From positions 1 to 38,989 of the forward strand of contig CCNC01000210.1 in assembly GCA_000824845.1 (NCBI GenBank): 38,989 nt of DNA. Direction: 5' to 3'. Shown one piece after another: positions 1 to 11,180 of the stretch. How positions within the stretch are numbered: the first letter of the stretch is position 1; each line of letters starts with the position of its first letter. A program made the translations under genes and the position numbers. Source of the DNA: Mesorhizobium sp. ORS 3359 (GTDB lineage Bacteria; Pseudomonadota; Alphaproteobacteria; Rhizobiales; Rhizobiaceae). Below the pieces are notes generated by a model, which saw only the letters and a program-made list of their open reading frames with translations, was not told where the DNA came from and made no database searches.

Positions 1-206
1 CGTTCGTGGGGCGTATATAGTCGGAGCTCCCTCGAGGCGTCAACACCGATTTCGAACTTTTTTGAATTTTTTGCGACGAATTTTTCAGCCCGCTTTTTCG
101 ATAGCCGACTGCCCCAGCGGCAACCCTTGGGTCATCCACAGCGGGCCCTATTGCCGCCGCATTAAGGCGTGAAACCAGCCCATAGAAGGAAGGCGCGCGC
201 GTATGT

Positions 207-2369
207 GTGAGGCGCCCCCGAAACAGACGACCGCGACGGACGACAAGAGCGCCGTCTCGCAAGAGACGCATCATTGGGGATATCGGCCGGCTTGCCGCTT
301 CGTTGACTTCAACGGCCGTGACAGGCAAATGTCATGGCCGCAACGAGAACGACAAGCCGTTTCGCCTGGGGAAGAAGCAGCCTTTCTGGATGCCGGACAC
401 CGAAGAGGTCATAGCCGAACTCGGCAACGAGCCGCCGCTGATCGCGGACGGCCGCAGCGGTCCGCCTGACCGCCGCGAGGTGTCGGCGCGCTGGCTCTCG
501 GGCACCTTCCTCACCGGTGTGACCTCGAGCGTGTTGATGGGCGTGGCCTTGTTCGCGGCGCTCGACGGGCGCCAGCAGCTCGCCACCCCGCCGGAAATCG
601 CCGAGCTCATCGGTCTTGCCAGCGGCGGCGGTGATTCCGGCGAGCAGGCAAAGACCACCAGGCTGGTGGCACCCCGCCAGATCGCCCGGGCGAAGGACCG
701 GCGGCGCATGGAAGTGTCGATGGTCACCAAGGTCGGCGACCGCGATGTTATCCACACCATGCCTTTCGTGCAGATCAAGATGGCTCTGGCCGCCGGCCAC
801 ACCACCAACCGCCCCTATCCGCCCTTCGACCCGTTGCAGGTGTTCGGCGACGACAGCGACGACAACGCCCAGCCGGCAACGGCCACTGCGGCCGCCGCGC
901 AGATCTACGGCGCCAAGGTCGAGAGCGAAATGAGCCTGAAGACGGTCGATTTCCCGATCGAGACGGCTTCATTCGACGAAAAGAGCGACCTGTCGGCCGA
1001 CGAGGTGGAAAAGGTGGTTCGCGACGCCAGCAACGGCTTGAGCGACGGCGCCGTCCAGGTGGCGGCGCTGCATTATGTCGATCCGCAGCGATTCGGCGAC
1101 GCCTTCGCCGAATCGATGGCCGGTTCCTACGACGTGAAGATCACCCAGGAAAACGTTTCGGTGGCGCCGCGCGCCACGCTGGACGACCAGACGCCGGCCT
1201 TCGCCGAGGAAATCATCCCCTTCACCAAGGATACCGATATCGCCGAGGCCTATGCCGATTCGGGCTACACCGGCGACGACGCCACCGGCATGGCCGAAGC
1301 GATCGGCAAGCTGTTGAACGCCACGGCGCTCAAGGCCGGGACGGTGCTGCGTGTCGGCCTCGAAGTGCGCGGCGACATCGCCAAGGTCGTGCGCACCAGC
1401 GTCTATGACAAGACCACGCACATCGTCACCATCGCGCTCGACGACCGCGGCCAGTATGTGCCGGCTCAGGAACCGGAGCCAAATCCCGAGCTTTTGACGG
1501 CGTTCGACGATTCGCAGCCGGTGGTGGTGCGCGGCAACCTGCCCAATGTCTATGACGGCATCTATCGCACCGCCTATTCCTACGGCATGTCGAAAGCGAT
1601 GACGCAGAAGCTGATCAAGCTTCTCGCTTCCGACGTCGATTTCCAGTCGCGGCTTTCGCCGGCCGACCGACTGGAGGTCCTGTTCTCGCAGCCCGACGGC
1701 GACGACCAGACCTCCGACAATTCCGAGCTTCTCTACGTGTCGGCGACCTTCGGCGGGCAGACGCGGAATTTCTATCGCTTCCAGATGCAGGACGGCAGCA
1801 CCGACTATTTCGACGAGAACGGTTCGAGCGCCAAGCAGTTCCTGCTGCGCAACCCGCTCCCCAACGGGCGCTTCACTTCCGGCTTCGGCGCGCGCCGTCA
1901 CCCGATTCTGGGCTATGTGCGCATGCACACCGGCACGGACTGGGCTGCCCCCATCGGATCGCCCATCATCGCGGCCGGCAATGGCGTCGTGGAAAAAGCC
2001 GGCTGGGCCGGCGGCTATGGCAAGCAGATCATCATCCGCCACGCCAATGGCTACGAGACGTCCTATAACCACCAGAGCGCTTTTGCCAAAGGCATCGAGC
2101 CCGGCGTCCATGTCCGCCAGGGCCAGGTCATCGGCTATCTCGGCCAGACCGGCCTGTCGACGGGCCCGCATCTTCACTACGAGCTGATCGTCAACGGCAC
2201 CAAGGTCGATTCGATGCGCGTGCGCCTGCCGGTCGGCAAGGTACTGAAGGGTGACGATCTCGTGGCCTTCAAGAAAGAGCGCGAGCGAATCGACGATCTT
2301 CTAAAGCAGGAAGACGGCAACTCGCTGAAGGTCGCCAGCGCCAAGACTGATTCGCAGCTTCCGAACTAA
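207..2369 (+). CDS. Membrane-anchored M23 family metallopeptidase
   Basis: Likely a periplasmic zinc endopeptidase that cuts peptidoglycan cross-bridges, or an inactive regulator of such enzymes. The protein is about 720 aa. It has a basic, cytoplasmic-looking N-terminus, one membrane segment at about residues 96-118, a long periplasmic region, and a C-terminal M23 (LytM) domain at about 555-690. The zinc ligands look intact: His574 and Asp578 in HTGTD, and HLH at 655-657, so it should be active. The start is uncertain. A GTG at 207 follows the purine-rich AGAAGGAAGG at 184-193; the next in-frame ATG, at 390, has no clear ribosome site. An ATG at 203 opens a different, short frame. It converges on the MFS gene across a palindromic repeat. 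The family is sure; the N-terminus is not. Confidence 0.88.
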   Translation: MRRPRNRRPRRTTRAPSRKRRIIGDIGRLAASLTSTAVTGKCHGRNENDKPFRLGKKQPFWMPDTEEVIAELGNEPPLIADGRSGPPDRREVSARWLSGTFLTGVTSSVLMGVALFAALDGRQQLATPPEIAELIGLASGGGDSGEQAKTTRLVAPRQIARAKDRRRMEVSMVTKVGDRDVIHTMPFVQIKMALAAGHTTNRPYPPFDPLQVFGDDSDDNAQPATATAAAAQIYGAKVESEMSLKTVDFPIETASFDEKSDLSADEVEKVVRDASNGLSDGAVQVAALHYVDPQRFGDAFAESMAGSYDVKITQENVSVAPRATLDDQTPAFAEEIIPFTKDTDIAEAYADSGYTGDDATGMAEAIGKLLNATALKAGTVLRVGLEVRGDIAKVVRTSVYDKTTHIVTIALDDRGQYVPAQEPEPNPELLTAFDDSQPVVVRGNLPNVYDGIYRTAYSYGMSKAMTQKLIKLLASDVDFQSRLSPADRLEVLFSQPDGDDQTSDNSELLYVSATFGGQTRNFYRFQMQDGSTDYFDENGSSAKQFLLRNPLPNGRFTSGFGARRHPILGYVRMHTGTDWAAPIGSPIIAAGNGVVEKAGWAGGYGKQIIIRHANGYETSYNHQSAFAKGIEPGVHVRQGQVIGYLGQTGLSTGPHLHYELIVNGTKVDSMRVRLPVGKVLKGDDLVAFKKERERIDDLLKQEDGNSLKVASAKTDSQLPN

Positions 2370-2392
2370 GCAGTTCCAGGAACCGCTCTACC

Positions 2393-2469
2393 AGTTTCGA
2401 CGCAAACCCAGACGGAAGGCTACGGCGAAGTCGACGGGCCTAACCGCTCACACTTTTCCCGGAATTGCT
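2393..2469 (-). repeat. Palindromic intergenic repeat, long form (copy A)
   Basis: Read on the minus strand, this starts AGCAATTCCGGGAAAAG and matches the element at 37575-37652 at roughly five of six positions over about 77 bases. The match includes a central block containing CGACTTCGCCGT. A shorter relative at 38228-38271 lacks that block. It fills the gap between two convergent genes and stops right at the MFS stop codon, where it may help end transcription. Confidence 0.65.
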
Positions 2470-4023
2470 CTAATCGCGCGATTCGTCTGTCTGCCGCGGC
2501 CAGGGCGATGCCTGTCCGGGAACCGTGAACCAGGCGATAAGGGAAGAAAGCACGCAAAGCAGCGCCGTGACCGCCGCGACCACGGTGAAAGCCGAATCGC
2601 TTGCCGCCACTCTGGCCGCGTCGAGATTGGCCGCAAGCCCGGAAGCGGGCGGCTCGCCGAAACCTGGCACCCCGGAAGCATTGCCGATGATCCGCGCGTA
2701 AACCCAGGCCGCCAGCGAACCCATCGCCGCCACCGCGATCAAGCCGCCGACGCGCGAGACCGCATTGTTGATGCCGGACGCGGCGCCGGTATCCTTGTCC
2801 TCGACGGACGTCATGACCGCGGTCGACAACGGTGACACGACTTGCGCCATGCCTAGCCCCATCAGCGCCATCAGCGGAAATGTCCCGGTCCAGAAATTGT
2901 GGATGCCGAAATGCGTGAGCAAAGCGAGGCCGGCGAAGGCGATAGCGACGACCATGCTGCCGCAGGCGATCGGAAAGCGCGGACCGATCCGGTCCGACCA
3001 CTGGCCGACCGGCCCGGACAGAAGCGCGATCAATGCCGACAACGGCAGGAAGATGAAGCCGACCTCGGCCTCGCTCAACCTCCAGCCGGCGATCAGAAGC
3101 ATCGGCAGGTAGAACAGATTGGCCGACAGCGCGAAATAGAGGAAGAATGTCGCCAGGTTGGCGCCGGCAAAGGCGCGGATGCGGAACAGGCCGAGATCGA
3201 TCATCGGATCGAGCTGCCAGCGCTCATAAGCGATGAAGACAAAGAGCAGGACCACACCGGCAACGATCGTGGGCGTTGACAGCATTCCGCCGCCTTCGGC
3301 ATTCATGGCCGTCAGCCCATAGGCGAGCATGCCGAAGGCAAGCGTCGCCAGCGCGGCGCCCCCAAGGTCGAGGCTGCGTTTTTCGGTCGGCTTGTCGGCC
3401 GGCACCTTGGCCAAAAGCAGATAGATGGAGATCAGCCCAAGCGGCAGGTTGATGGCGAAGATCGCGCGCCAGACCCCGTTGCCGAACGTCGTCAAAACGA
3501 AGCCGCCCAGAACGGGGCCGAGCGCCGTGGTCAGCGCCGAAGCGGCGGCCCAGATGCCGATCGCTCGGCCGCGCTCCTTCTTCGGATAGGCTTTGGCGAT
3601 GATGGCGAGGCTGCCCGGCACCATGATCGCCGCGCCGATGCCCTGGATGGCGCGGAAGGCGATTAAAATGGCCGGGTCGGGAGCCACCGCGCAGGCGAGC
3701 GAGGCGGCGATGAACAGCGCGATGCCGGTCACGAAGGCGCGCCGCAGCCCGAACCGGTCGCCTGCGGCGCCGCCAGCCAGGATGAGCGCCGAGAGCGTCA
3801 GCGCATAGGCGTTGGAGATCCACTGCGCCTCCGCCAGGCTGGCGCCGAGGTCGGCGCGCAGCGCCGGCATGGCGATCGCCAGGATCGAGCCGTCGATGAA
3901 GCCGAGCGCCGAGGCGAGGATTGCCGACACCAGCACGAATTTGCGTTGCGTCTGGGGACAGAACGTGCCGTTCGCCCGCGCGGGCGAATGCGAATCGGCG
4001 GTGGTTTCGTTCGCGGATGACAT
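2470..4023 (-). CDS. MFS transporter, DHA2-like drug exporter
   Basis: Probable proton-driven exporter of the 14-helix DHA2 (EmrB/QacA-like) group in the inner membrane. The protein is 517 aa, near the usual size. It has hydrophobic helices throughout, the MFS motif A-like GDRFGLRR after helix 2, and the antiporter motif C-like GPVLGGFV in helix 5. The chosen start, an ATG at 4023 (MSSANETTADS), is preceded by AGGG about ten bases upstream; the frame stays open further upstream but without family-like sequence. It is divergent from the TMEM175-like gene with a 159-bp gap. No adjacent membrane-fusion (EmrA-like) gene is present, so it probably works alone. The substrate cannot be told from sequence. 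Confidence 0.9.
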   Translation of the reverse strand: MSSANETTADSHSPARANGTFCPQTQRKFVLVSAILASALGFIDGSILAIAMPALRADLGASLAEAQWISNAYALTLSALILAGGAAGDRFGLRRAFVTGIALFIAASLACAVAPDPAILIAFRAIQGIGAAIMVPGSLAIIAKAYPKKERGRAIGIWAAASALTTALGPVLGGFVLTTFGNGVWRAIFAINLPLGLISIYLLLAKVPADKPTEKRSLDLGGAALATLAFGMLAYGLTAMNAEGGGMLSTPTIVAGVVLLFVFIAYERWQLDPMIDLGLFRIRAFAGANLATFFLYFALSANLFYLPMLLIAGWRLSEAEVGFIFLPLSALIALLSGPVGQWSDRIGPRFPIACGSMVVAIAFAGLALLTHFGIHNFWTGTFPLMALMGLGMAQVVSPLSTAVMTSVEDKDTGAASGINNAVSRVGGLIAVAAMGSLAAWVYARIIGNASGVPGFGEPPASGLAANLDAARVAASDSAFTVVAAVTALLCVLSSLIAWFTVPGQASPWPRQTDESRD

Positions 4024-4182
4024 AAATCCCTGCTTAGCCCTGCGGAATGATTGCAACAACGAGCCAGAGCAATTGTGTTCTTGAAACCAGATGGCACTGG
4101 CCGGGTGGCGAGGTGAGCGGCAATCTTGAAGGCAAACCGCCGATCGCGTGCTAGGTTCCAGCATTGCGTGTAGGGGGGAGCC

Positions 4183-4815
4183 ATGAAGCGGCCGCTCGAA
4201 CCATCGGCGGAAGGACGCGGGCGCATCGTCGGCATAACCGACGGCGTCTTCGCAATCGCGCTGACCCTGATCGTGCTGGAGATCAGGGTGCCGGCGCATG
4301 AGGCGGTGCACTCGGAAGGCGAGCTGCTCGGAGCGATCCTCGCGCTCGCGCCACGCTTTCTGACCTATGCGCTGAGCTTCCTGACGCTCACCATCTTCTG
4401 GTTCGGCCAGCAGGCGCAGCATGGCCTGATCGCGAAGTCGGACCGCAGGCTGGCGACGCTCAACCTGTGCTTTCTTGCCTTTGTCGCGCTATTGCCCTTC
4501 TCGACCGACCTGCTGGCCGATTTCCTCGAGTTCAGGATCGCGGTGCTGGTCTACTGGCTGAACCTGCTGATGCTCGGCGCGACGCTGTTCGCCAGTTGGT
4601 GGTATGCCGACAGGAACGGCATGATCGCCGAAGACGTCGACGCGGAAACGCGGCGCACCGTCTACAATCGCATCGTCAAGGCGCAGGCCCTGTGGGCGGT
4701 CGGCGCGGCGCTGTGTCTGATCACGCCGCTGCTCAGCATCGGCTTCATTCTGCTGGTGCAGCTCATCTATGCCGCAGCGCCCCGCGCCTCACTGCTGCGT
4801 AAACTCATCGGTTGA
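4183..4815 (+). CDS. TMEM175 family (DUF1211) potassium channel-like protein
   Basis: A 210-aa membrane protein with about six helices and one copy of the TMEM175 repeat. The first helix reads ITDGVFAIALTLIVLEI, matching the family signature, whose usual opening is FSDGVFAIA. Bacterial TMEM175 proteins form tetrameric potassium-permeable channels, so a role in potassium or membrane-potential balance is likely by family. The Phe-Ser pair of the signature is Ile-Thr here. The start at 4183 has a strong GGGGGGAG ribosome site. Its last 27 bases overlap the 3' end of the convergent L,D-transpeptidase gene. Confidence 0.85.
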   Translation: MKRPLEPSAEGRGRIVGITDGVFAIALTLIVLEIRVPAHEAVHSEGELLGAILALAPRFLTYALSFLTLTIFWFGQQAQHGLIAKSDRRLATLNLCFLAFVALLPFSTDLLADFLEFRIAVLVYWLNLLMLGATLFASWWYADRNGMIAEDVDAETRRTVYNRIVKAQALWAVGAALCLITPLLSIGFILLVQLIYAAAPRASLLRKLIG

Positions 4816-6321
4816 GGTCCCGCCGACCTCCGCGATTGTTGGTCCGCCGACGAACTCCACCATGACGCCCGGCGACACCAGCTTGGCAAGCTCGCGCGCA
4901 TCCCAGTTGGTCAGGCGCACGCAGCCGTGGCTCTCGGTCTTACCGATCTTGGAGGGATCGGGCGTGCCGTGGATGCCGTAGGTCGGCTTGTCTAGTGCGA
5001 TCCACACCGAGCCGACCGGACCGTTCGGTCCCGGCGGGACGGTCAGGATCTTGTCGTTCTGGCCCTGCTTGAAATTGATGTTGGGGTTGTAGGTGTAGTT
5101 CGGGTCGAGCGCGATGCGCGAGACGGCATGGATGCCGGTGGGCGACGGCGTGTCGGCCGAGCCGATGGTGGCCGGATAGGCCGCGACCAGCTTGCCGCTG
5201 CCATCATAGGCGTAGACTTCCTTCTTGGTCTTGTCGGCGACGATGCGCGTCACCGGCGTCGAGACCAGCTTGCCGAAATTGGCGACCTTGATCATCGTGC
5301 CGGGGCGATTGAAGTCCACCCCCTTGTTGATCGACTTCAGATAGGTCTCGTCCATGTGGAAGCGCTCGGCCAGGGCCTCGGTGACCGAGGTGTAGCACAT
5401 GCAGTCGAGCTTGGCCTTCTGGCTGTAGTCCTCGGGGATCGAGGCGACGTAAGGGCCGGCGACATCTTCCGGCGTGATCGTGTAGGAGGCAAATGGGTCG
5501 CCGCCCGACTGGGCGAGCGCCGCCTGGATGCCGACCGCATCGGTCGATTTGAGATTGGTGCCGTTTATTTCGTTATAGGCGGCCAGCGCCTTGTCGACAT
5601 TGGAGCCGAAGCGTCCATCGATCACGCCCGGCGAGGCACCGCCGCGATCGAGCAGCACCTGCAGCGCGGCAACATCCTGACGCACCCCGAGCGACAGCGA
5701 CGGATCGACACTGGCCTTGCCGCCCGTGTTCGGCGGCAACGAGGCCTCCGGATTGGTCTGCAGCACCTCGCCCTGGCCCGGCTGCTCCGGGTCGATCGAC
5801 GCCTCGTTCAGCGGCTGGCGCTTGATCGTGTTGGACTTCGGCTCTTCCGGATAGGTGGTGGCGTAGCCTTCGTCATTGTTGGGCGCCGGCGGATAAGCAT
5901 CGACGGAATTGTCGCCGCTGTTGGGATCGTATTCGTCGGCTGGGGGCGGGATGACCCGCCCATTCTCCTCCAGTTGCCGCCGGCGGAAGCGAGCCATGTC
6001 CTCGGGGTTGTCGAGATAGTAGCGGTCGTCGTCCTCAGCCGGCGCGCGGCCGAGCTCCTGCATCTGCCGTCGAAGCGCGCGGCGGTCGAGCCTGCTGCCA
6101 GGCGGCTGGATGGCGATGACCTTGCCGGTGTCGGCATCGACCAGAACCCGATTGCCCCTGGCATCGTAATAGATATCGATATTGCCCTCCTGGGCCAGCA
6201 TCAGCGCGCCGCGCTCCGCCGGGCGCACGCCTTGCGGGCCATCCACGCTCGGCGCGGCGAACGCGCCGGAAGACGCCAGCCCGGCCGCGAGTGCCGAAAG
6301 GGAAAAGATCAAGCGCAGCAT
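4789..6321 (-). CDS. L,D-transpeptidase (YkuD) with peptidoglycan-binding domain
   Basis: Exported enzyme that forms 3-3 cross-links in peptidoglycan or attaches proteins to it. The 510-aa precursor has a signal peptide at about 1-22 (MLRLIFSLSALAAGLASSGA). A proline- and acid-rich linker follows (about 60-215), then a PG_binding_1-like segment (about 225-280), a LysM-like stretch and a YkuD domain (about 370-490). The catalytic motif SHGCVRL is intact, with His465 and Cys467, together with the upstream HGT. The ATG at 6321 is chosen because the signal peptide begins there; GGAGAG lies about ten bases upstream. An in-frame ATG at 6414 would put 31 polar residues before the signal. Confidence 0.92.
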   Translation of the reverse strand: MLRLIFSLSALAAGLASSGAFAAPSVDGPQGVRPAERGALMLAQEGNIDIYYDARGNRVLVDADTGKVIAIQPPGSRLDRRALRRQMQELGRAPAEDDDRYYLDNPEDMARFRRRQLEENGRVIPPPADEYDPNSGDNSVDAYPPAPNNDEGYATTYPEEPKSNTIKRQPLNEASIDPEQPGQGEVLQTNPEASLPPNTGGKASVDPSLSLGVRQDVAALQVLLDRGGASPGVIDGRFGSNVDKALAAYNEINGTNLKSTDAVGIQAALAQSGGDPFASYTITPEDVAGPYVASIPEDYSQKAKLDCMCYTSVTEALAERFHMDETYLKSINKGVDFNRPGTMIKVANFGKLVSTPVTRIVADKTKKEVYAYDGSGKLVAAYPATIGSADTPSPTGIHAVSRIALDPNYTYNPNINFKQGQNDKILTVPPGPNGPVGSVWIALDKPTYGIHGTPDPSKIGKTESHGCVRLTNWDARELAKLVSPGVMVEFVGGPTIAEVGGTSTDEFTQQ

Positions 6322-6447
6322 GGGGGTCAAGCTCTCCGGTCGACTCTGGCTTGCGGGCGAATCTTCGCCAGCAAACCAGTTACGCAAATTAAGGTTCCAA
6401 CATGAACCGGGCATGAAGATGGCGGATTTCCAGGGCCCTGAGGAACA

Positions 6448-6816
6448 CTAGCCAGTCTGCGCGAGCCCCAATTGCTTGCGTGTCTGCCTGGTCAGCTTCA
6501 GCACGACCAGGCGGTGGCTTTCGCGCAGATAGTCCTTGAGCGCCGCATCATCCATGCTTTGGCTTGTCTGACGCTGGATCCATTTCATGCCGCGCGAGGC
6601 GAGATAGGGCGCCGGCCGGCAGCCCGGCTGATCCTTGAGCACGTCATAGGCCATCTCGGAACATTTGAAGGTGACGAAAAGCTGCCCGCCATCGTTCCAG
6701 CCGCCGATGGCGAACACCTTACCGCCGACCTTCCAGACATGGGCGCCGCCCCACTGGACGACATGCGTCGTGGCGGGCAACGAAGCGCAGAAGCCGTTGT
6801 AATCGTCGAGCTTCAT
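6448..6816 (-). CDS. MmcQ/YjbR family protein
   Basis: Small cytoplasmic protein of 122 aa in the YjbR/MmcQ (CyaY-like fold) family, often labelled DNA-binding although its molecular role is unclear. Family hallmarks are visible: an early Trp-Gly pair with KVGGKVFAIGG, then a central FVTFKCS strand and a C-terminal HRLVVLKL helix. The ATG at 6816 (MKLDDYNGF) has GGAAGGA just upstream. It lies downstream of clpB on the same strand but is separated from it by a strong hairpin terminator, so it is probably transcribed on its own. Confidence 0.85.
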   Translation of the reverse strand: MKLDDYNGFCASLPATTHVVQWGGAHVWKVGGKVFAIGGWNDGGQLFVTFKCSEMAYDVLKDQPGCRPAPYLASRGMKWIQRQTSQSMDDAALKDYLRESHRLVVLKLTRQTRKQLGLAQTG

Positions 6817-6866
6817 GGAGTCCTTCCCGGTTATCCGAATCGGCAGCCGATTATGGGCAGTCCCCG

Positions 6867-6905
6867 AAAATAACAAAGCGCGCCGCACCGGTCCGGTGCG
6901 ACGCG
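6867..6905 (-). terminator. Rho-independent terminator after clpB
   Basis: An 11-bp stem (6879-6889 with 6895-6905, one G-T pair) and a five-base loop are followed, in the minus direction, by the T-rich CTTTGTTATTTT. It begins 26 bases past the clpB stop codon. Confidence 0.8.
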
Positions 6906-6930
6906 CCTGTTCACTCCAACTTGCCGCAGA

Positions 6931-9537
<2,607 letters not shown>

Positions 9538-9630
9538 ATCTGTCTCCTTCCGTCACCGGCCCGCTTTGCGGCACCGGATCAGATTGCGGTGACGGACCCG
9601 CTCATAGGAGCCGAGCCCTGTTCAGCCGAG

Positions 9631-9659
9631 ATATGGTGTATGGGGTGCGATCCCTCAAG
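9631..9659 (-). promoter_or_regulatory. Candidate RpoH (heat-shock sigma) promoter for clpB
   Basis: On the minus strand CTTGAG is followed after 17 bases by CCATAT. This resembles the alphaproteobacterial RpoH pattern of CTTG(AA) and a CCATAT/CYTAT box. The spacing is at the long end, so the call rests partly on clpB being a classic RpoH target. Confidence 0.5.
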
Positions 9660-9694
9660 ACGCCTTGATGCCGATCAAAGCAGAATATTCCACT

Positions 9695-9783
9695 GCATGT
9701 CGCCCCCAAAAGTGCGCGGCGGTTTTGGGGCAAGCGACATGCATCGAGCAAAGAGAGCTAAAGCGCGCCCGTGACGCGCTTCA
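9695..9783. repeat. Palindromic intergenic repeat (GCATGTCGC family)
   Basis: An outer 9-bp inverted pair (GCATGTCGC at 9695-9703 and GCGACATGC at 9734-9742) encloses CCCCAAAA/TTTTGGGG. A second stem, AGCGCG with CGCGCT plus outer GCT/AGC, follows at about 9758-9783. A degraded relative is at 24780-24814, and the stretch ATCGAGCAAAGAG recurs at 21668. With the clpB promoter and a hairpin at 9799-9826, this accounts for most of the 313-base gap between clpB and the DUF4167 gene. Confidence 0.65.
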
Positions 9784-9798
9784 GCCGCGCACGAACGA

Positions 9799-9826
9799 AG
9801 ACGGCGGAGAAAGATCCCCGCCGTCT
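9799..9826 (-). terminator. Hairpin terminator after the DUF4167 gene
   Basis: Perfect 9-bp stem AGACGGCGG/CCGCCGTCT with a ten-base loop, 25 bases past the stop of the minus-strand DUF4167 gene. No clear T-run follows, so it may act as a 3' stabiliser rather than a true terminator. Confidence 0.5.
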
Positions 9827-9850
9827 GCAATGCCTGAAATGGCGTTTGTG

Positions 9851-10879
9851 TCAGTTGTTCGCGTCGGCGGTCACAGGCTCGCCGGGAGCTTCGCCGGCGA
9901 TCGGCGCCGGCTCGCTGGCGACAGGCTCGGTTGCCGGCCTTGCCTCTTCGGCGGGCTTGGCGCCGGCCTCGCCGCCATTGCTCGGCGCATTATTTGCTTC
10001 GCCTGAATTTTCGGGGCTTGCGCCCTGCGGCTGGTCGCCCTGCTCGCCATTGCCGGCCTGGTCGGCATAGGTGCCGCGCGGGCGGCGCGGACGTCGCGGC
10101 CGGCGACCGCCGCCATTGTCCATGGCGGCTTCGTTGAGCTCGGCCTGTGCGGCGAGCGCTGCCGGCGAGAAACTGTCGAACTGCGGCGCCTGCTCGGCCT
10201 GGGATCCGGCCTCTCCAGCGGCCTCGGGCTGCGCCGGGGTCTCATTGCGCCGGTTCTGGTCGAACTGCTGGCCGCCATGCTCGCCGCGCTGGGCGTTGTC
10301 GCCACGCTGACCGTTCTGGCCATACTGGCCATAGCCGCCGTTGCGGCGGTCACGATGCCGGTCGCGGTTGTCGCGGTTGTCGCGCTGGTTGTTGTCGCGC
10401 CGGTTGTTGTCGCGGCCGTTTTCCTGGTTGTAGGCAAGTTCCGCCGGCGTGCCTTCGATCACAGGCTGCGGCCCCGAGCCATTCGCCGCGGCCGGCGCCT
10501 CGGCTCCACTGCCGTTGCTGTTGCCGACAGAATCGAACTCGTCACGATCCTCATCGAGATCGTCGTCGAAGTCGTCGCGGTTTTGCTGGGCGTTCTGGAT
10601 CGGCATCTGCGCTTGCGCGGCGGCAATGATGCGATTGTAGTGCTCGGCGTGCTGGAGATAGTTCTCCGCCATCACCCTGTCGCCGGAGCTCTGCGCGTCA
10701 CGGGCGAGTGTGGCGTATTTTTCGGCGATCTGTTGAGCCGATCCGCGGATCTTCACGTCCGGGCCGTTGCTCTCGTAAGTGCGGGTCAGGGGATTTGGCC
10801 CCTTGCGGTTGTTGTTGTTGCCACCGCCGCCATTGTTGTTGCGACCGCGCATGCGCCTGTTCTGCTGTTGTGGCCTCAT
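9851..10879 (-). CDS. DUF4167 domain protein with long disordered tail
   Basis: A 342-aa protein found in Rhizobiales. The conserved DUF4167 part is at about 1-90: a basic RRMRGRNNN start, then a helical segment (AEKYATLARDAQSSGDRVMA, AENYLQHAEHYNRI). The remaining 250 residues are low-complexity. They include an Asn/Arg/Asp-rich stretch with repeated RDNRDNRDR, then Gly/Gln-rich and Pro/Ala/Glu-rich parts, with one basic island (RRPRRPRRPRGT). The composition suggests an RNA- or ribosome-associated disordered protein, but that is inference. The ATG at 10879 (MRPQQQNRR) has AGAGAG just upstream. It follows prmC after 301 bases on the same strand. Confidence 0.88.
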   Translation of the reverse strand: MRPQQQNRRMRGRNNNGGGGNNNNRKGPNPLTRTYESNGPDVKIRGSAQQIAEKYATLARDAQSSGDRVMAENYLQHAEHYNRIIAAAQAQMPIQNAQQNRDDFDDDLDEDRDEFDSVGNSNGSGAEAPAAANGSGPQPVIEGTPAELAYNQENGRDNNRRDNNQRDNRDNRDRHRDRRNGGYGQYGQNGQRGDNAQRGEHGGQQFDQNRRNETPAQPEAAGEAGSQAEQAPQFDSFSPAALAAQAELNEAAMDNGGGRRPRRPRRPRGTYADQAGNGEQGDQPQGASPENSGEANNAPSNGGEAGAKPAEEARPATEPVASEPAPIAGEAPGEPVTADANN

Positions 10880-11180
10880 TAGACTCTCTTCATAGTGAAT
10901 TTTCGAAAAACTCTTCAACGGAGGCGCTCATGCAGCCAGCCGTTTCGTTTCTTCACCGGCGTTCGCCCGCATCAATTGCGTTGGCGCCACGTGCCATCCT
11001 GTTCCGGTTACATCACTTGCCGGACGATTCCCGCACGAAGCTTGGGCGTCGTTTGCGCAAGAAGGCAGCTATTTCCAAGGAAAACCGAATCGCTGGGAGC
11101 ACTGCCTGCTTCGTCTCATCCGGTTGAGCCGGACCCTAACTGCATTCCCTTATATTGCCAAGCGGTTTTTTCGCGCTGCA
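10880..11180. other. Intergenic region between prmC and DUF4167
   Basis: About 300 bases with no credible gene. Open frames here have composition and ends typical of chance. It must hold the DUF4167 ribosome site and probably a promoter, but I see no box convincing enough to call; the TCCGG/CCGGA hairpin near 11114-11128 is weak. Confidence 0.5.

Noticed and set aside
1..206. Possible RNA gene or upstream gene end at the left edge
   Set aside because: No tRNA fold or coding frame visible; T-rich patches only, so it is left as leader sequence.
203..469. An ATG-started 88-codon frame at the left edge
   Set aside because: It overlaps the peptidase gene in another frame and looks random; its ATG merely lies closer to the purine-rich site.
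10360..10430. Tandem GTTGTCGCG units considered as a non-coding repeat array
   Set aside because: They encode the RDN repeats of the DUF4167 tail, so coding explains them; there are no spacers as in a CRISPR array.
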